A stretch of DNA of 64,000 bases from Mycobacterium sp. (GCF_019247635.1 NZ_JAFBAR010000004.1:62001-126000), one strand, 5' to 3'. Numbered from the stretch's first letter, positions 9,864 to 21,306 are shown. Translations and numbers: made by a program. Notes: generated from the letters alone by a model not told the origin.

Positions 9864-10306
9864 GCGGACTTCACCAGGCAGAAGGTCTGCGGGTTGACGC
9901 CGTCGGACTGTCGCTCCTCGCGGACTACACCGTCCACGGTGATCCGACAGCTGATCTGACTACCGTCGCCCTGCACCATGATGTTGGCACTCACCGAGGG
10001 CAGCGTTGTGGAAACCGTCTGCGACCAGGGCAGCGGGACCGCGTTGATCTGGTGCGTGTTGGCGTCCGCGTCCCAGTAGTTGATATTCGCCGTGGACCCG
10101 GGAGGTCCGTACACGTCGTAGACGACGACCTTGGGGTTGAACTGCACGATCTTGATGCCGGCGCCGGCGTTGGCGTTGAGATCCTGTGCGCCGAAGATCT
10201 TGTGCAGTCTCGACACGACCAGTGCCGACACGGCGAGCACAACGATCAAGACCAGCGGTATCCACGCCCGTTTGAGCCCGCGGGTGACGCGACCCGAAAT
10301 GCTCAT
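9860..10306 (-). CDS. mmpS: MmpS membrane protein
   Basis: 148 residues from ATG 10306, preceded by a good GGGAGG ribosome site. An upstream in-frame ATG at 10360 would give an odd extension and has no such site. MmpS proteins are accessory subunits of MmpL exporters: one N-terminal transmembrane helix (about 13-33, I-P-L-V-L-I-V-V-L) followed by a periplasmic beta-rich domain with Y-D-V-Y-G-P-P-G and Y-W-D-A-D motifs. It is coupled to mmpL by a four-base overlap. The 186-base upstream gap probably holds its promoter. Confidence 0.92.
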   Translation of the reverse strand: MSISGRVTRGLKRAWIPLVLIVVLAVSALVVSRLHKIFGAQDLNANAGAGIKIVQFNPKVVVYDVYGPPGSTANINYWDADANTHQINAVPLPWSQTVSTTLPSVSANIMVQGDGSQISCRITVDGVVREERQSDGVNPQTFCLVKSA

Positions 10307-10410
10307 CTCACCGCCTCCCGCGAATACCACGAATATCCAGGCACCGATCTGGGGTTGCAACGTCCAATCGGAGAGCTTGCTTCCTTCGCCACTGCGCTGA
10401 ATCGACAGAA

Positions 10411-10430
10411 ATATTTGGTCGGCTAAATAT
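10411..10430. promoter_or_regulatory. AT-rich inverted repeat upstream of mmpS
   Basis: ATATTT (10411-10416) and AAATAT (10425-10430) form perfect six-base arms around an eight-base spacer, in an AT-rich island about 105 bases upstream of the mmpS start. It could be an operator or promoter element for mmpS-mmpL. No regulator gene lies next to it. Confidence 0.35.
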
Positions 10431-10492
10431 ATTAATCCTTAGTGCACGCACCCGTTCCTCGGGTCCGGCAAGGCGGCGCGAGACATGGGGGT

Positions 10493-11575
10493 CTAGGGCG
10501 TGGAGTGGGTAAAGCGGCCGGTGACCGGTGGCAGATCGGCCAACGTGACGATGCCGGGCCGGGCGGCCACTACCGCCGGCACCGCGTTGGTGACCGGCAT
10601 CGCGGTGTAGATCATGCCCAGCCCCATGAACCCGGGCTCGGTCCAGTCCTTGGGCGGCAGACAGTGCAGCACGGTGCGCATGTTGGGCAGACCGAACACC
10701 TGGATCACGTGGCCGTGTTCGAGTGGCTTGGGTGGGACGACGTGGTTACCCATGGTCCAGTTGAAGCCGACGCTGACCACGTTGCGATCGCCGACCCAAC
10801 CGCGGTGATAGCCGAGAACGCCGCCGACGGTGCCGGCGGGAATCTTCATGAAGCCAAGGTCGGAATCGCCGGTGGCGGGGGTGAACGTGACGTCGAACGT
10901 CAGCCTGTCCAGGTGCGCCCCGATCGCGTCGGCCATCATCGCCGCCGACTCGGCGAAGACTTCACTTTCCCGCCGGACGCTTTCGGCCAGCCCCGGGGTG
11001 TCGGGGTCTCGGGAAAAGCCCATCGCCGTCTGGGTTTCGGCCGACTCGTAGGTCGAGCAGTCCACCGATTCGGTGATGCGGATCTCGTCGACCTTTTCGC
11101 AGGAGGCGCTGAGCACCATGCCGACCATGTTCGTCATGCCCGGGTGTGCGCCGCTGCCGAAGATCGTCGAGCCGCCACGCTCGCAGGCGTCCAGAATGCG
11201 CTGGCGGTCCTGCGGCGTCTGCTTGCCCCCGGTGATCCAGGCGGCGCTCGAGCACACGTTGATTCCCGACTCCAGCAGCCGCACCAACTCATCGACGTTG
11301 GGCCACAACGGGTTATAGCAACACGCGTCGGGCCGCAGCGCGAGCAGCGCATCGATGTCGTTGGTGGCCTGGACGCCGGTGGACTCAGGCCAACCCGCGA
11401 GTTCCGCGGCGTCGACACCGACCTTGTCCTGGCCGTGGGCGTACACCCCAACCAGTTCCATGTCGGGCCGGCCAATGATGGCGTGCAGCGATCGCCGCCC
11501 GATGTTTCCGGTGGTCCACTGGATCACCCGCAATGACCGGTTTGCGCTGTCGGCGCGCTCAGACTGCTTGGCCAT
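10493..11575 (-). CDS. DapB-like NAD(P)-dependent oxidoreductase
   Basis: 360 residues. The N-terminal Rossmann fold resembles dihydrodipicolinate reductase or diaminopentanoate dehydrogenase (R-V-I-Q-W-T-T-G-N-I-G-R-R). The family is abundant in mycobacteria and usually uncharacterised. It starts three bases after the stop of the acyl-CoA dehydrogenase upstream, so it is the third gene of a fadE-fadE-reductase operon. A substrate in a lipid or sterol degradation pathway is an inference from those neighbours. It is not expected to be the lysine-pathway DapB, which is shorter. Confidence 0.8.
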   Translation of the reverse strand: MAKQSERADSANRSLRVIQWTTGNIGRRSLHAIIGRPDMELVGVYAHGQDKVGVDAAELAGWPESTGVQATNDIDALLALRPDACCYNPLWPNVDELVRLLESGINVCSSAAWITGGKQTPQDRQRILDACERGGSTIFGSGAHPGMTNMVGMVLSASCEKVDEIRITESVDCSTYESAETQTAMGFSRDPDTPGLAESVRRESEVFAESAAMMADAIGAHLDRLTFDVTFTPATGDSDLGFMKIPAGTVGGVLGYHRGWVGDRNVVSVGFNWTMGNHVVPPKPLEHGHVIQVFGLPNMRTVLHCLPPKDWTEPGFMGLGMIYTAMPVTNAVPAVVAARPGIVTLADLPPVTGRFTHSTP

Positions 11576-11578
11576 GTG

Positions 11579-12688
11579 TTAGAGGTGCACCAAGTCGTAG
11601 TCGCTGAGATGGTCGATCAGCACCCCGAGGTGATCCTGCGCGGAGCCCAGCGTGTGTTCGATCGCGGTTAGGCGGGCCGCGTAGTGGCCGACCGGGTATT
11701 CGGCGGTCATCCCGATGCCGCCGTGCAGTTGGATCGCCTCCTGCCCGATGTGCCGGGCCGCCCGCCCGATCTGCAGCTTGGCCCGCGACGCGATCACCGG
11801 ATCGAGGTTGCCGTCGGCGATCGATATCGCGGCGTAGAGGTTCATGCTGCGGGCCAATTCCAGCGAGATGTACATGTCGGCGGCGCGCTGAGTGAGCGCC
11901 TGGAATTTGTTGAGGGTGACGCCAAACTGCTTGCGCGTCTTGAGGTAATCGGTGGTCAGCCGCAGCGCTTCCTCCATCGCGCCAACCGCTTCGGAGCACA
12001 GCGCCGACTGGATCCGGACTATGGCGGAGCCGATGGCCTCGGAAGCATCAGTCGCAGCGTCGCCAAGCGGTTCGGCGGGCGCGTTGTCCAGGTCGATCTG
12101 GGCGCCGCGCTGACCGTCGAACGTCGCGTACGGCTGCCGTGTGACGGCATCGGCGTCGACCAGAAACAACCCGTTGCCGCCGTCCTGCAAGGCCGCGGTG
12201 ACCACCAACGTCTGGGCGCCGTCACCGGCGAGCACCGGGTTCTTCCGCCCGCTCAGGGTCCACGAATTCCCTTGCTGCACAGCCTGAGTGGTGAGTTCGG
12301 TGAACGGCGTGCGCCGACCGGGCTCCTGGTGGGCGAACGCCAGCAGCCGTTGGCCGGCCGCCACCTCGTCGAGCAGCTCTTTCTGCGCGTCGCTGCCGTG
12401 TTCGGCGATCAGTCCGCCCGGTGCCAGCGCGGCATGGATGACCGGCTCGGGCGCCAGCCGGCGCCCAATTTCGGTGAGTACCACCATGATCTCGATCTGA
12501 CCAGATTCCTCCGGGTCGAACCCGAGTCCAAGGATCCCGATGTCGGCCAGCTGGCTCCAGACCTCGCGGTTCCAGCCGAGGTCGCTGTCGATCGCCTTGT
12601 TGCGGGACTCCGCGTCATAGCTGCGGGATAGCAGGTCGCGGGTGGTGTCGCGGAGCAGGCCCTGCTCATCGCTCAACTGAAAGTCCAT
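11579..12688 (-). CDS. fadE: Acyl-CoA dehydrogenase, short partner subunit
   Basis: 369 residues from ATG 12688, with GAGG eight bases upstream and the stop of the preceding fadE seven bases away. The acyl-CoA dehydrogenase N, middle and C domains are recognisable; the flavin region has Q-L-H-G-G-I-G-M-T-A-E-Y-P near the end. The pair of unequal FadE proteins encoded side by side matches the mycobacterial alpha2-beta2 heterotetrameric dehydrogenases known from cholesterol side-chain oxidation. Which acyl-CoA is used here is unknown. Confidence 0.88.
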   Translation of the reverse strand: MDFQLSDEQGLLRDTTRDLLSRSYDAESRNKAIDSDLGWNREVWSQLADIGILGLGFDPEESGQIEIMVVLTEIGRRLAPEPVIHAALAPGGLIAEHGSDAQKELLDEVAAGQRLLAFAHQEPGRRTPFTELTTQAVQQGNSWTLSGRKNPVLAGDGAQTLVVTAALQDGGNGLFLVDADAVTRQPYATFDGQRGAQIDLDNAPAEPLGDAATDASEAIGSAIVRIQSALCSEAVGAMEEALRLTTDYLKTRKQFGVTLNKFQALTQRAADMYISLELARSMNLYAAISIADGNLDPVIASRAKLQIGRAARHIGQEAIQLHGGIGMTAEYPVGHYAARLTAIEHTLGSAQDHLGVLIDHLSDYDLVHL

Positions 12689-12695
12689 GATTGCC

Positions 12696-13853
12696 TCACA
12701 ATCCGAGAATGGTGGACGCAATGATGTTGCGCTGCACCTCGTTGGTGCCGCCGTAGATCGATGTCTTGCGGTAGTTGAGATAGAGGGGGGCGCTGTATTG
12801 CGCCCACTCCGGTGACGCGATCCCGTCGCCGCCCACCGGCAGTGCGTCGGGGCCGGCGACCTCGACGAGCAGCTCGGTGGCGAGCTGCTGCAGTTGGCTG
12901 CCGCGCAGCTTGAGCACCGACGACGCCGGGTTGGGCTTTCCCTTCGACGAACCCGAAACCACCCGTGCCTGCGTGAGTTCCAGTGCCAGTATGTCGTTCT
13001 CGGCCTCGGCCAGCCGCGCCGCGAACAGCGGATCGTCGAGCACTCCGGTCTGCGCCGCATGTCGCTTCACCTGGGAGAGACGCACTTTGGTGCGGCCCAC
13101 CTGGGCGATGCCCGTGCGTTCGTTGCCCAGCAGGAATTTGGCGTAGGTCCAACCTTGATTCTCTTGTCCGACAAGCTGGTTGGCGGGCACCCGAACGTCG
13201 GAGAAGAACACCTCGTTCACCTCGCGGCCCCCGTCGATGGTTTTGATCGGTCGTAGCGTGATGCCCGGCGTCTCCATGTCCATGAGCAGAAACGAGATTC
13301 CGGCCTGGCGCTTGGGCGCCTGCGGATCGGTGCGCACCAGGCAGAAGATCCAGTCCGCGTACTGGCCGAGGGTTGTCCAGGTTTTCTGGCCGTTGACGAC
13401 GTAGCTGTCGCCGTCGCGGATCGCGGTGGTGCGTATCGAGGCGAGGTCGGAGCCGGCTTCGGGCTCCGAGAAGCCCTGGCACCACCAGATGTCCATGCTC
13501 GCCGTCGGCGGCAGGAACCGCTCCTTGATCTCCTGCGACCCGAACTCGGCGATCACCGGGCCGACCATCTTGGTGTTGAAGTTCAGCGGCTCGACGACGG
13601 ATGCCAGTTGCATCTCGTCGGTCCAGATCTGGAACTGGGTGGGTGTCCAGTCCTTGCCGCCCCACTCGACGGGCCAGTTGGGCACCGCGAGCCCGTGCTC
13701 ATGCAGGATTTTGTGGCTGGTGACGATGTGGTCGCGGGTGAGCGACCTGCCCTGGCGCACCCGCGCACGGATCTCTTCCGGAATCTTCGTGGTCAACAAC
13801 GCGCGAAGCTCGTCTCGGAAGGCGGCTTCGTCGGCTGTGAGCGCCAGCTTCAT
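12696..13853 (-). CDS. fadE: Acyl-CoA dehydrogenase, partner subunit lacking the usual Glu
   Basis: 385 residues from ATG 13853; an upstream in-frame ATG at 13976 adds sequence unlike the family. Typical motifs are Q-G-F-S-E-P-E-A-G-S-D-L-A in the FAD region and Y-G-G-T-N-E-V-Q-R-N-I-I at the C-terminus. In most acyl-CoA dehydrogenases the first of these positions is Glu (Y-E-G-T), the catalytic base; here it is Gly. That substitution is common in subunits of heterotetrameric mycobacterial FadE pairs, where one subunit supplies the base. It is the first gene of the reverse-strand operon and shares a 153-base gap with the divergent comEA. Confidence 0.88.
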   Translation of the reverse strand: MKLALTADEAAFRDELRALLTTKIPEEIRARVRQGRSLTRDHIVTSHKILHEHGLAVPNWPVEWGGKDWTPTQFQIWTDEMQLASVVEPLNFNTKMVGPVIAEFGSQEIKERFLPPTASMDIWWCQGFSEPEAGSDLASIRTTAIRDGDSYVVNGQKTWTTLGQYADWIFCLVRTDPQAPKRQAGISFLLMDMETPGITLRPIKTIDGGREVNEVFFSDVRVPANQLVGQENQGWTYAKFLLGNERTGIAQVGRTKVRLSQVKRHAAQTGVLDDPLFAARLAEAENDILALELTQARVVSGSSKGKPNPASSVLKLRGSQLQQLATELLVEVAGPDALPVGGDGIASPEWAQYSAPLYLNYRKTSIYGGTNEVQRNIIASTILGL

Positions 13854-14006
13854 TGCGGCCTCCTGATGTCCCTGGTCGTGCGCGACGGTTCCATCTTGAC
13901 CCATCCGACGGAGTCGTTGTGCACAGCCTCGGGTTAATCCACAACCCGGTGCGATCCGGCCTTCGGTCGCGGCCATCGTGGCGGTCGTCGCACCTACGGT
14001 CGGCGC

Positions 14007-14843
14007 ATGCGAACAGAACTTCCCGTCCAGCGACTACACCGACGGCTCGGCGGTGACCCGGACCCTGACTCGCCGGAGCAGCCGGAGGGAGACGACCACG
14101 ACGACCCGAACTCGTTGCTGCCGACCTGGCTGCCCGACGAGTCACCCGGTAGGGGGTGGCTTGCCAGGGTGCGCGCCGACCCCGGCCGCGCCGGTGCCAT
14201 CGCGCTGGCCGTGGTCGCCGCCCTGGCGGTGCTGATCACCATCTTTACCTTGGTGCGCGATCACCCAGCGCCGGTGATGTCGGCCAAACTGCCTCCGGTA
14301 GAACGGGTTTCGGGGACTTCATCCGCCGGTCCGCGCTCCTCGGCGAGCGCGGGGCCCGCGCAGCCGGTGGTGGTCAGCGTGGTCGGCCTGGTGCACACGC
14401 CGGGGCTGGTCACCCTGGCGCCCGGCGCACGGATCGCCGATGCCCTGCACGCCGCCGGCGGGGCCATCGAAGGTGCCGACACTATCGGTTTGAACATGGC
14501 CCGCCCGGTGGCCGACGGCGAGCAGATCGTGGTCGGTCTTGCTCCGCCCCCAGGCCAGCCGACGACGCTGGGCAGCTCGGTGGGCCCGGGCACGCCGCCG
14601 GCGGCCGGACCGGCGGGCACCAGCACGTCCCCGGGCAAGCCCAAGGCTGCTGAGGTCCTCGACCTCAACAGCGCGACCGTCGAGCAACTGGACGGACTGC
14701 CCGGGGTGGGGCCGGTCACCGCTGCGGCGATCGTGGCGTGGCGGCAGCACAACGGCAAGTTCACCAGCGTCGACCAGCTCGCCGATGTCGACGGTATAGG
14801 CCCGGCGCGGCTGGAGAAGCTGCGCGCCCTCGTCCGTGTCTGA
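14007..14843 (+). CDS. comEA: ComEA family helix-hairpin-helix DNA-binding protein
   Basis: 278 residues. An acidic N-terminal tail is followed by one transmembrane helix (about 62-83), a Ser/Ala/Pro-rich stretch, an SLBB-like domain (V-V-S-V-V-G-L-V-H-T-P-G-L-V) and two C-terminal helix-hairpin-helix motifs (L-D-G-L-P-G-V-G-P-V-T-A and V-D-G-I-G-P-A-R-L). ComEA binds incoming DNA at the cell surface in competent bacteria; mycobacteria keep the gene although natural competence is not generally established. comEC follows after five bases. Confidence 0.92.
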   Translation: MRTELPVQRLHRRLGGDPDPDSPEQPEGDDHDDPNSLLPTWLPDESPGRGWLARVRADPGRAGAIALAVVAALAVLITIFTLVRDHPAPVMSAKLPPVERVSGTSSAGPRSSASAGPAQPVVVSVVGLVHTPGLVTLAPGARIADALHAAGGAIEGADTIGLNMARPVADGEQIVVGLAPPPGQPTTLGSSVGPGTPPAAGPAGTSTSPGKPKAAEVLDLNSATVEQLDGLPGVGPVTAAAIVAWRQHNGKFTSVDQLADVDGIGPARLEKLRALVRV

Positions 14844-14848
14844 TAGCG

Positions 14849-16417
14849 GTGAGCCAACCCGGCTCCGATTCGACGGCGCACCTCCAGCTGTTAGACCTGC
14901 GCCTGGTTCCGGCGGCTTTGACCAGCTGGCTCGTGACGGCCGCCGGGATGGTGTGGCCGGTCGGCAGGGCTCTCGCTTGGTGCTGCGTAGCTTTGGCCGT
15001 GGGCGGCGTGCTGTGGCGAGTGGGTCGCGGAAGCGGCACGCCCGGGGTGCAAGCGATCTGCTCCGGCCTGTTGGCCGTCGGCGTGGTGGGTGCGGGCTTC
15101 GGGTTTGCGATCGCGTTGCGCACCGACGCGGTCGGTCGCCACCCCATCACCGCGGTGTTCGGGACCGCGGCGCCGGTGACGGTCACCCCCACCGAGAGCG
15201 CGCTGTCGCTGGGGCGGGGCCGGCTGATGTTCCGCGCCACCCTGCAGCGCTTGGGCGACGACGAGATCGGCGGCCGGGTAGTGGTTTTCGCGCGAGCGTC
15301 CGATTCTGGGCAGGACTTCGGTTCGGTGATGGTCGGCCAGCCGGTGCGGTTCACCGCACGCATCACCCGTCCGACGCGCCACGACCTGACGGTCGCGGTG
15401 CTCAACGCCACGGGGCGCCCGACCATGGGCCGGGCCGGCCCGGTGCAGCGGGCGGCTCACACCGTCCGCGTCCGGTTCGCCGCCGCTACCCACCGGGCTT
15501 TACGCACGGATCAGGCCGCGATGTTGCCCGCCCTGGTACTCGGTGACACCTCGGCCGTGACCGCCACGACCACCGGAGAATTTCGCGCGGCGGGCATGAC
15601 GCATCTGACAGCGGTGTCGGGCGCCAACGTCACGATCGTGTGTGGGGCGGTGCTGTTTTCGGCCCGGTTGATCGGGCCGCGCTGGGCCGTTGCGCTCGCC
15701 GCCTTGGCGTTGGTGGCGTTCGTCATCGTCGTGCAACCGACGGCCAGTGTGTTGCGGGCGGCCGTGATGGGCGCGATCGCGCTGGCCGGGATGCTGTCTT
15801 CGCGTCGGCGGCAAGCGATTCCGGCGCTATCCGCCACGGTGCTGGTGTTGATCGTGCTAGCTCCGCAGTTGGCCGTCGACATCGGCTTCGCGTTGTCCGT
15901 GTTGGCGACGGCCGCGCTGGTCGTGATCGCGCCGGTCTGGTCGCGCCGGCTGGTCGTGCGTGGCTGGCCCAAGCCGCTCGCGGATGCGGTCGCGGTGGCG
16001 TGGGCCGCGCACGTGGTGACGGCCCCGCTGGTTGCGGCCATTTCGGGCCGCTTCAGCCTGGTGGCCGTGGCCGCCAACCTCGCGGTGGCTCCTCTGATCG
16101 CACCGATCACCGTGCTGGGCAGCGCGGCCGCGGTGCTGTGCGCGTTCTTGCCCGGCGCCGCGCAACTGCTGATCCGGTTCACCGGGCCCGAAGTGTGGTG
16201 GGTGCTGAGCGTGGCGCACCAAGCGGCCGGCGTCCCCGCGGCGACCGTTCCCGTTCCCTCGGGCGTGCCCGGCGTGCTGCTGGTCGGCGGCGTCACGGCG
16301 CTGGTCGTCGTGCTGTGGCGGTGGCGCTGGTTCCGCATGCCGGCTGGCTGGGGGGCGGCGTTGGCCGGCGTCGGTCTGCTGGCCTGGTGGGTGTCCGGTC
16401 TCGTCGGCGCCTCGTGA
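14849..16417 (+). CDS. comEC: ComEC/Rec2 family DNA-uptake channel protein
   Basis: 522 residues from GTG 14849, five bases after comEA. It has three N-terminal helices, an OB-like extracytoplasmic region (about 100-215) and a competence domain of about eight helices beginning with H-L-T-A-V-S-G-A-N-V, the hallmark of ComEC. There is no C-terminal metallo-beta-lactamase-like domain, so it is the short form found in mycobacteria. It would form the inner-membrane DNA channel together with ComEA. holA follows 12 bases later. Confidence 0.92.
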   Translation: MSQPGSDSTAHLQLLDLRLVPAALTSWLVTAAGMVWPVGRALAWCCVALAVGGVLWRVGRGSGTPGVQAICSGLLAVGVVGAGFGFAIALRTDAVGRHPITAVFGTAAPVTVTPTESALSLGRGRLMFRATLQRLGDDEIGGRVVVFARASDSGQDFGSVMVGQPVRFTARITRPTRHDLTVAVLNATGRPTMGRAGPVQRAAHTVRVRFAAATHRALRTDQAAMLPALVLGDTSAVTATTTGEFRAAGMTHLTAVSGANVTIVCGAVLFSARLIGPRWAVALAALALVAFVIVVQPTASVLRAAVMGAIALAGMLSSRRRQAIPALSATVLVLIVLAPQLAVDIGFALSVLATAALVVIAPVWSRRLVVRGWPKPLADAVAVAWAAHVVTAPLVAAISGRFSLVAVAANLAVAPLIAPITVLGSAAAVLCAFLPGAAQLLIRFTGPEVWWVLSVAHQAAGVPAATVPVPSGVPGVLLVGGVTALVVVLWRWRWFRMPAGWGAALAGVGLLAWWVSGLVGAS

Positions 16418-16429
16418 CACCATCGGGGG

Positions 16430-17401
16430 GTGAGCGAGGTTTCGCCGTTGCATCTGGTGTTGGGGGACGAGGAGCTGCTGGTCGAGCGGGCGGTGGCCGA
16501 CCTGCTGAAATCGGCCCGCCAGCGCGCCGGCTCGGGCGCCGACGATGTCCCCGTCAATCGCATGCGAGCCGGCGATGTCACCACCTTTGAGCTGGCCGAA
16601 CTGCTGAGTCCGTCGCTGTTCGCCGACGAGCGGATCGTCGTGCTCGAGGCCGCCGATGAGGCGGGCAAGGACGCGGCGGCGCTGATTGCTACGGCGGCCG
16701 CCGACATCCCGTCGGGCACGGCGCTGGTGGTGGTGCACTCCGGCGGCGGGCGGGCCAAAGCACTGGCCAACGAGCTGCGCTCGCTGGGCGCCGTCGTGCA
16801 CCCGTGCGCGCGGATCGCCAAGGCCGGCGAGCGCGCCGACTTCGTCCGCGGGGAGTTCCGCGCGTTGCGGGTCAAGGTGGACCAGGAGACCGTGACCGCC
16901 CTGATCGACGCGGTGGGTTCCGACATCCGCGAACTCGCTGCGGCGTGTTCACAGCTGGTCGCCGACACCGGCGGTCAGGTCGAGGCCGCCGCGGTGCGGC
17001 GCTATCACAGCGGCAAGGCCGAGGTGAAGGGCTTCGATATCGCCGACAAGGCGGTAACGGGCGACGTCGCGGGGGCCGCGGAGGCGTTGCGGTGGGCCAT
17101 GATGCGCGGCGAGCCGCTCGTGGTGCTGGCCGATGCGCTGGCCGAAGCCGTGCACGCCATCGGTCGGGTCGGGCCGCTGTCGGGGGACCCCTATCGTCTG
17201 GCCGGGCAGTTGGGGATGCCGCCATGGCGCGTGCAGAAAGCCCAGAAACAGGCCCGGCGGTGGACGCGGGACACGGTGGCCACCGCCATGCGGGTGGTGG
17301 CAACGCTGAACGCGAACGTCAAAGGGGCCGTCGCCGACGCCGATTACGCGCTGGAATCAGCGGTCAGGAAGATCGCCGAGCTGGCGGAACGGGGCCGTTA
17401 G
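16430..17401 (+). CDS. holA: DNA polymerase III subunit delta
   Basis: 323 residues from GTG 16430. The delta subunit is the clamp-loader wrench that opens the beta sliding clamp. The N-terminal [13 protein letters not shown] and the later [11 protein letters not shown] motifs match the family, and the length is normal for actinobacteria. It is the third gene after comEA-comEC, the usual order. It converges on rpsT with only two bases between stop codons. Confidence 0.95.
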   Translation: MSEVSPLHLVLGDEELLVERAVADLLKSARQRAGSGADDVPVNRMRAGDVTTFELAELLSPSLFADERIVVLEAADEAGKDAAALIATAAADIPSGTALVVVHSGGGRAKALANELRSLGAVVHPCARIAKAGERADFVRGEFRALRVKVDQETVTALIDAVGSDIRELAAACSQLVADTGGQVEAAAVRRYHSGKAEVKGFDIADKAVTGDVAGAAEALRWAMMRGEPLVVLADALAEAVHAIGRVGPLSGDPYRLAGQLGMPPWRVQKAQKQARRWTRDTVATAMRVVATLNANVKGAVADADYALESAVRKIAELAERGR

Positions 17402-17403
17402 CC

Positions 17404-17664
17404 TCAGAGTTTGTTGAGCGCCCGGGCCAGGGCCGACTTCTTGTTCGCCGCCTGGTTCTTGTGGATCACGCCCTTGCTGGCCGCCTTGTCCAGCTTGCGG
17501 TTGGTCGAAACCAGCAGCTCCGCGGCCTTCTCCTTGTCGCCGGAGTGGGCGGCCTCGCGGAACGCGCGCACGGCGGTGCGCAGCGAGGACTTCACCGACT
17601 TGTTGCGCAGCCGGGCGCGCTCGTTGGTGAGGTTGCGCTTCTGCTGCGACTTGATGTTGGCCAC
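17404..17664 (-). CDS. rpsT: 30S ribosomal protein S20
   Basis: 86 residues, rich in Lys and Arg, beginning [11 protein letters not shown], the classic S20 N-terminus that contacts 16S rRNA. It ends in a Lys/Asn/Ala-rich helix ([13 protein letters not shown]). It is monocistronic and convergent with holA, and its promoter must lie in the 146-base gap before the next gene. Confidence 0.98.
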   Translation of the reverse strand: MANIKSQQKRNLTNERARLRNKSVKSSLRTAVRAFREAAHSGDKEKAAELLVSTNRKLDKAASKGVIHKNQAANKKSALARALNKL

Positions 17665-17810
17665 GCGTTTGGTTCCCCGTCTAGTTACTGAGTTGGTCCG
17701 GATATGCCAGGGGGCTTGCCGCCTGTAGCGAGTGTCCAGGTTAGCAGTCGGTTACGTTTTCCCCCAAAAGGGCAACTCTCGGTCTGCTGTGCCGTCAACT
17801 TTGAGAGAGC

Positions 17811-19489
<1,679 letters not shown>

Positions 19490-19490
<1 letters not shown>

Positions 19491-20467
19491 TGCTTGCCCG
19501 TAACGCCGAAGCGCTGTACTGGATCGGTCGCTACGTCGAGCGCGCCGACGACACCGCGCGGATCCTGGACGTCGCCGTGCACCAACTGCTCGAAGAGTCC
19601 AGCGTCGATCCCGACCAAGCCTCCCGCCTCCTGTTGCGGGTGCTGGGCATCGAGCCCCCCGACCATGAGCTTGATGTGTGGTCGCTCACCGACCTGGTGG
19701 CCTTCAGCACCAACACCGAGGGCGGCTCGTCGATCGTCGACGCGATCTCGGCAGCGCGGGAAAACGCAAGGTCGGCCCGCGAAGTCACCTCCAGCGAGAC
19801 CTGGGAGTGCATCAACACCACCTACCACGCACTGCCGGAGCGCGAGCGCGCCGCCAAACGCCTTGGGCCCCATGAATTTTTGTCGTTCATCGAGGGCCGG
19901 GCGGCGATGTTCGCCGGCCTGGCCGACTCGACGCTCTCCCGCGACGACGGATACCGGTTCATGGTGCTGGGCCGTGCGATCGAGCGGGTCGACATGACGG
20001 TGCGATTGCTGTTGTCCAGAGTGGGCGACAGCGCGTCGTCACCCGCCTGGGTGACGCTTCTGCGCTCGGCCGGCGCGCACGACACGTATCTGCGCACCTA
20101 CCGCGGAACCATGGACGCGGGCCGGGTAGTCGAGTTCATGCTGTTGGACCGGCTTTTCCCGCGCTCGGTTTTCTATTCGCTGAGGCTGGCCGAACACAAC
20201 CTCGAGGAATTACTGCACAATCCGCAGAGCCGGATCGGGGCCACCACCGAGGCGCAACGGTTGCTGGGCCAGGCCCGCAGCGAGCTCGAATTCGTCCAAC
20301 CCGGTGTGCTGCTCGAGTCGCTGGAGAACCGGCTGGCGGGCCTGCAGCAAACCTGCAGCGATGTCGGAGAAGCGTTGGCGCTGCAGTACTTCCACGCCAC
20401 CCCCTGGGTGGCGTGGACGGATGCGGGGGAGCGCGGCGAACTGGTCACGCGACAGGCGGAATCCTGA
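19490..20467 (+). CDS. Alpha-E domain protein
   Basis: 325 residues, all-helical alpha-E (DUF403) family. It starts M-L-A-R-N-A-E-A-L-Y-W-I-G-R-Y-V-E-R-A, the family signature. The start codon shares one base with the ATP-grasp stop (TGATG), and its own stop shares one base with the next ATG, so the three genes are translationally coupled. Its role is thought to be auxiliary to the ATP-grasp enzyme; no catalytic residues are apparent. Confidence 0.9.
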
Positions 20468-21306
20468 TGTGGCGGCTGCGCGTGGTGCACACCACCGGAT
20501 ACGCCTACGAGTGCCCGGTGACAGCCTCCTACAACGAGGCCCGGCTCACGCCACGGTCTGATCCGCGACAGAACGTCGTCCTGAACCGGGTGGAGACCAT
20601 TCCGGCCACCCGGTCCTACCGCTATGACGACTACTGGGGCACCGCGGTGACGGCCTTCGACCTGCACGCCCCGCATACCGACCTCACCGTCACGTCCGCG
20701 TCGGTCGTCGAGACGGAGCGACCAGAGCCGCCCGCAACCAAGGTCACCTGGACGGATTTGCAGTCGGCGGCGGTCATCGACCGGTTCGACGAGGTGCTGC
20801 GCCCGACGCGTTACACCCCGACCAGCAAACGCGTTTCGGCGGTCGGCGAGCGGATCATGAAGTACAACGAACCCGGCGATGCCGTCGTGGCCGCGGCGCG
20901 GTGGGCACGCAGCGAGCTCGACTACATCCCGGGCACCACCGGTGTGCACTCCTCCGGGTTGGACGCTCTCGAGTCCGGCAGGGGTGTTTGCCAGGACTTT
21001 GCGCACCTGACGCTGATCCTGTTGCGCAACATGGGAATTCCCGGCCGCTACGTGTCAGGGTATCTGCACCCCAAACGCGAGGCCGCCGTCGGAAAGACCG
21101 TCGACGGCCGCAGCCACGCGTGGATCCAGGCCTGGACCGGCAGCTGGTGGAACTACGACCCCACCAACGACACCGAGATCACCGAGCAATACGTCAGCGT
21201 GGGTGTCGGTCGCGACTACAACGACGTGTCCCCGCTAAAAGGCATCTACTCCGGGCAGGGTTCGACCGACCTGGACGTCGTCGTGGAGATCACCCGCCTG
21301 GCTTAG
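20467..21306 (+). CDS. Transglutaminase-like cysteine protease
   Basis: 279 residues from ATG 20467. The N-terminal domain is the beta-rich transglutaminase-associated type (W-R-L-R-V-V-H-T-T-G-Y-A-Y). The catalytic triad is visible: Cys in G-R-G-V-C-Q-D-F-A-H, His in G-R-S-H-A-W-I-Q-A-W and Asp in Y-D-P-T-N-D. In this operon context it may hydrolyse or transfer a peptide made by the ATP-grasp protein, which is inference. It is the end of the three-gene operon; 110 bases separate it from the next gene. Confidence 0.92.
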   Translation: MWRLRVVHTTGYAYECPVTASYNEARLTPRSDPRQNVVLNRVETIPATRSYRYDDYWGTAVTAFDLHAPHTDLTVTSASVVETERPEPPATKVTWTDLQSAAVIDRFDEVLRPTRYTPTSKRVSAVGERIMKYNEPGDAVVAAARWARSELDYIPGTTGVHSSGLDALESGRGVCQDFAHLTLILLRNMGIPGRYVSGYLHPKREAAVGKTVDGRSHAWIQAWTGSWWNYDPTNDTEITEQYVSVGVGRDYNDVSPLKGIYSGQGSTDLDVVVEITRLA

